Assembly (NCBI GenBank): GCA_947345935.1
Contig: CAMZZN010000027.1
Coordinates: 1-34,833 of the forward strand
Direction: 5' to 3'
DNA from: an uncultured Ruminococcus sp.
GTDB taxonomy: Bacteria; Bacillota; Clostridia; Oscillospirales; Ruminococcaceae
DNA length: 34,833 nucleotides
A program made the translations under genes and the position numbers. The notes beneath the pieces are model-generated. The model was given only the letters and a program-made list of their open reading frames with translations. It was not told the origin of the DNA and ran no database searches. Below are positions 33,192-34,833 of this stretch, piece by piece; position 1 is the first letter of the stretch; each line of letters starts with the position of its first letter.

Positions 33192-34577
33192 TCAGATAGT
33201 GTGTCCCTTACGCTTAAGAACATCAATTATCTCATTCACGCAGGTATGACATATATCTTCGTTTTCAGCCTCTGCCATAACACGCACAAGAGGCTCTGTG
33301 CCGCTTTCACGGACAAGTATTCTTCCGGATGTTCCAAGCTCCGAGGCTGCTTTCTCAACGGCGGCTTTTACATCAGGGTCAGACTGAGCCGCTGTTTTAT
33401 CCTTTACTCTTACATTTTCAAGCACCTGCGGATATACGGTGAAAGGCGCAGCCAGCTCGCTGAGCGGTTTCTCCCTTGCCATAATTACTTCCATTATCTT
33501 CAGGCTGGTAAGAATACCGTCGCCAGTGGACGCATACTTGGAAAAGATAATATGACCGGACTGCTCGCCGCCCAGACGGCATCCGTTTTCTTTCATGTAC
33601 TCGTAGACATACTTATCGCCTACGGCTGTTTTCGCATAGCCCACGCCGATCTCGTCAAACGCCTTATACAGACCGAAATTCGACATTACCGTTGTAACGA
33701 CCGTATTGGCAAGAAGCTTTCCTCTCTCTTTCATATATCTGCCGTATATGTAGAGAATATGATCGCCGGAAATGACGTTTCCCTTTTCGTCTACGCAAAG
33801 GCAGCGGTCGGCGTCTCCGTCATAGGCAAAGCCGGCGTCCAGTCCGTTTTCGACGACAAACTTCCGAAGCCCGTCTATATGCGTCGAACCGGCGTTCATA
33901 TTGATATTAGTGCCGTCCGGTTCTGCGTTGATGACGTACGTTTCCGCTCCGAGGGCGTCAAAAACAGCCCTTGCAATGTTCCATGAAGCTCCGTTGGCGC
34001 AGTCAAGCCCCACTTTCTTTCCACGGAAAGAATAAACGCCCAGTGAAATAAGATATCCGATGTAGCGGTTTCTGCCTGAAACATAGTCAACTGTGCGTCC
34101 GATCTCCGCATCGTGCGCAAAGGGAAGTTCTTTCCATTCCTGACCGAAAGCCCTGAGTTCTCCGTCAAGATAGGCTTCAACCAGATCTATTACATCATCC
34201 TCCATTTTTTCGCCTTTGCCGTTTATAAGCTTGAGTCCGTTATCATAATATGGGTTATGGCTGGCGGAGATCATTATTCCGCAGTCAAAGCTGTCAACAC
34301 GTGATATATATGCCACCGAGGGCGTCGTGGTAACGTGAAGCAGATATGCGTCAGCTCCCGATGCCGTAAGACCTCCCACAAGGCTGTATTCAAACATATA
34401 GCTGGAACGTCTCGTATCCTTTCCGATAAGAATACGGGGAGCGGAGCTGTCGCCTTTCTGTTTTTTCAATTCTTTATAGTACCATCCTAAAAATCTTCCT
34501 ACTTTAAACGCATGGTCTGCCGTGAGATTTTCATTTGCAGTTCCTCTGAATCCGTCCGTACCAAAATATTTACCCAA
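33192..34577 (-). CDS. glmM: Phosphoglucosamine mutase
   Basis: 461 residues. It converts glucosamine-6-phosphate to glucosamine-1-phosphate, the step before UDP-GlcNAc for peptidoglycan and other glycans. The substrate and active-site blocks are clear: YFGTDGFRG (4-12), the phosphoserine loop MISASHNPYYDNG, the Mg2+ loop DGDADRC, and the phosphate-binding GRILVRESGTEPLVRVM near the end. It uses a TTG start with GAGGAG 9 nt upstream; the MGKYFGTDGFRG terminus supports this. It has its own strong promoter. Confidence 0.97.
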   Translation of the reverse strand: MGKYFGTDGFRGTANENLTADHAFKVGRFLGWYYKELKKQKGDSSAPRILIGKDTRRSSYMFEYSLVGGLTASGADAYLLHVTTTPSVAYISRVDSFDCGIMISASHNPYYDNGLKLINGKGEKMEDDVIDLVEAYLDGELRAFGQEWKELPFAHDAEIGRTVDYVSGRNRYIGYLISLGVYSFRGKKVGLDCANGASWNIARAVFDALGAETYVINAEPDGTNINMNAGSTHIDGLRKFVVENGLDAGFAYDGDADRCLCVDEKGNVISGDHILYIYGRYMKERGKLLANTVVTTVMSNFGLYKAFDEIGVGYAKTAVGDKYVYEYMKENGCRLGGEQSGHIIFSKYASTGDGILTSLKIMEVIMAREKPLSELAAPFTVYPQVLENVRVKDKTAAQSDPDVKAAVEKAASELGTSGRILVRESGTEPLVRVMAEAENEDICHTCVNEIIDVLKRKGHTI

Positions 34578-34631
34578 TTCTCTATACTCCTCACATTATA
34601 TATTTGCCGGAAATTTATCCGGTTATATATA

Positions 34632-34660
34632 ATTATAACATTTATTTCGATCGTAGTCAA
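34632..34660 (-). promoter_or_regulatory. Sigma-A promoter of glmM
   Basis: On the minus strand TTGACT (34660-34655), a 17-nt spacer and a perfect TATAAT (34637-34632), about 55 nt before the TTG start. The leader has a small hairpin, CCGGA/TCCGG. Confidence 0.88.
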
Positions 34661-34689
34661 TGATTTTTTATTAAATAGTTACGGCAACA

Positions 34690-34833
34690 GCATTTACTTC
34701 TATTCAAGTTTATAAAGGGGAGTATACGCCTTACCGGCGCCCATCACCTCTGTCACTGCGTGACATCCCCTAACCGGGGCGTGTCCCCTTTGTCAGCTTT
34801 GCTGACATTTCCCCATACAATGGGGAATCACCC
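34690..34833. repeat. Hairpin-rich intergenic repeat element, runs off the right edge
   Basis: It begins GCATTTACTTCTATT with TTTATAAAGGGG (34690-34720), blocks shared with 15876-15905. A series of small inverted repeats follows: TGTCAC/GTGACA (34751-34765), CCCC/GGGG (34767-34779), TGTCAGC/GCTGACA (34791-34807) and TTCCCCA/TGGGGAA (34809-34827). No gene is seen. The layout suits a palindromic, non-coding dispersed repeat or MITE-like element. It is cut by the window end. Confidence 0.7.

Noticed and set aside
1..34833. CRISPR array or insertion sequence with transposase
   Set aside because: No regularly spaced direct repeats and no transposase or integrase frame were found on either strand.

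Overview
The window looks like a low-to-mid-GC Clostridia chromosome, most likely Oscillospiraceae/Ruminococcus-like. This rests on an archaeal-type prolyl-tRNA synthetase with a C-terminal Cys-rich end, a yabP-yabQ-divIC-S1 sporulation/division block, asp23-fakA, strong AGGAGG ribosome sites, TTG/GTG starts and near-perfect sigma-A promoters. The species assignment is inference from gene content only.

Layout. (1) Bases 1-2540, minus strand, are accessory and phage-like: a BRO-N antirepressor cut by the window edge, a C5 cytosine DNA methyltransferase and an unrecognised protein. Terminator-like hairpins and a tRNA T-arm-like fragment lie at the right side. (2) Bases 2640-2905 hold a tRNA-Met/tRNA-Glu pair on the minus strand with its own promoter and a perfectly palindromic terminator. 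(3) Bases 3009-4900, plus strand, hold a MIF-type tautomerase, a 12-codon leader peptide and an MFS drug-efflux-type transporter. The region between leader and transporter has several mutually exclusive RNA pairings that reach the transporter's ribosome site. (4) Bases 4903-10600 begin with a structured RNA element ending in a U-run, then a two-gene unit: a 140-residue unknown protein and a 1702-residue DUF4132 protein, closed by a perfect 16-bp bidirectional terminator. (5) Bases 10635-15846, minus strand, form a housekeeping operon asp23-fakA-proS-yabP-yabQ-divIC-S1 protein (transcribed right to left). (6) Bases 15918-31607, minus strand, are a surface-polysaccharide locus: a two-TM chain-length-regulator-like protein, a CNNM/CorC-type membrane protein, the Wzm/Wzt-type ABC exporter (Wzt has a C-terminal extension), a coiled-coil methyltransferase, a small coiled-coil protein, three GT4 glycosyltransferases, a large GT-C-like membrane protein, a GT2 polyprenyl-phosphate-sugar synthase-like enzyme, another glycosyltransferase and a flippase-like (UPF0104) membrane protein. 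(7) Bases 31699-34660, minus strand, hold glmM followed by an intracellular GH43 glycosidase. (8) The right edge (34690-34833) is an intergenic repeat rich in small hairpins; its first 31 bases recur at 15876-15905.

How the parts work together. The polysaccharide locus has the logic of ABC-transporter-dependent glycan export: cytoplasmic GT4 enzymes build a chain, a methyltransferase with a long coiled coil may cap and measure it, and the Wzt C-terminal domain may recognise the cap before Wzm exports it. The GT2, GT-C and flippase-like proteins would add side groups from lipid-linked sugars outside the membrane. GlmM at the right supplies glucosamine-1-phosphate for UDP-GlcNAc. The most unusual items are the leader-peptide/pairing switch before the MFS gene, the structured element before the DUF4132 pair, and a perfect 16-bp hairpin inside the BRO-N coding sequence.
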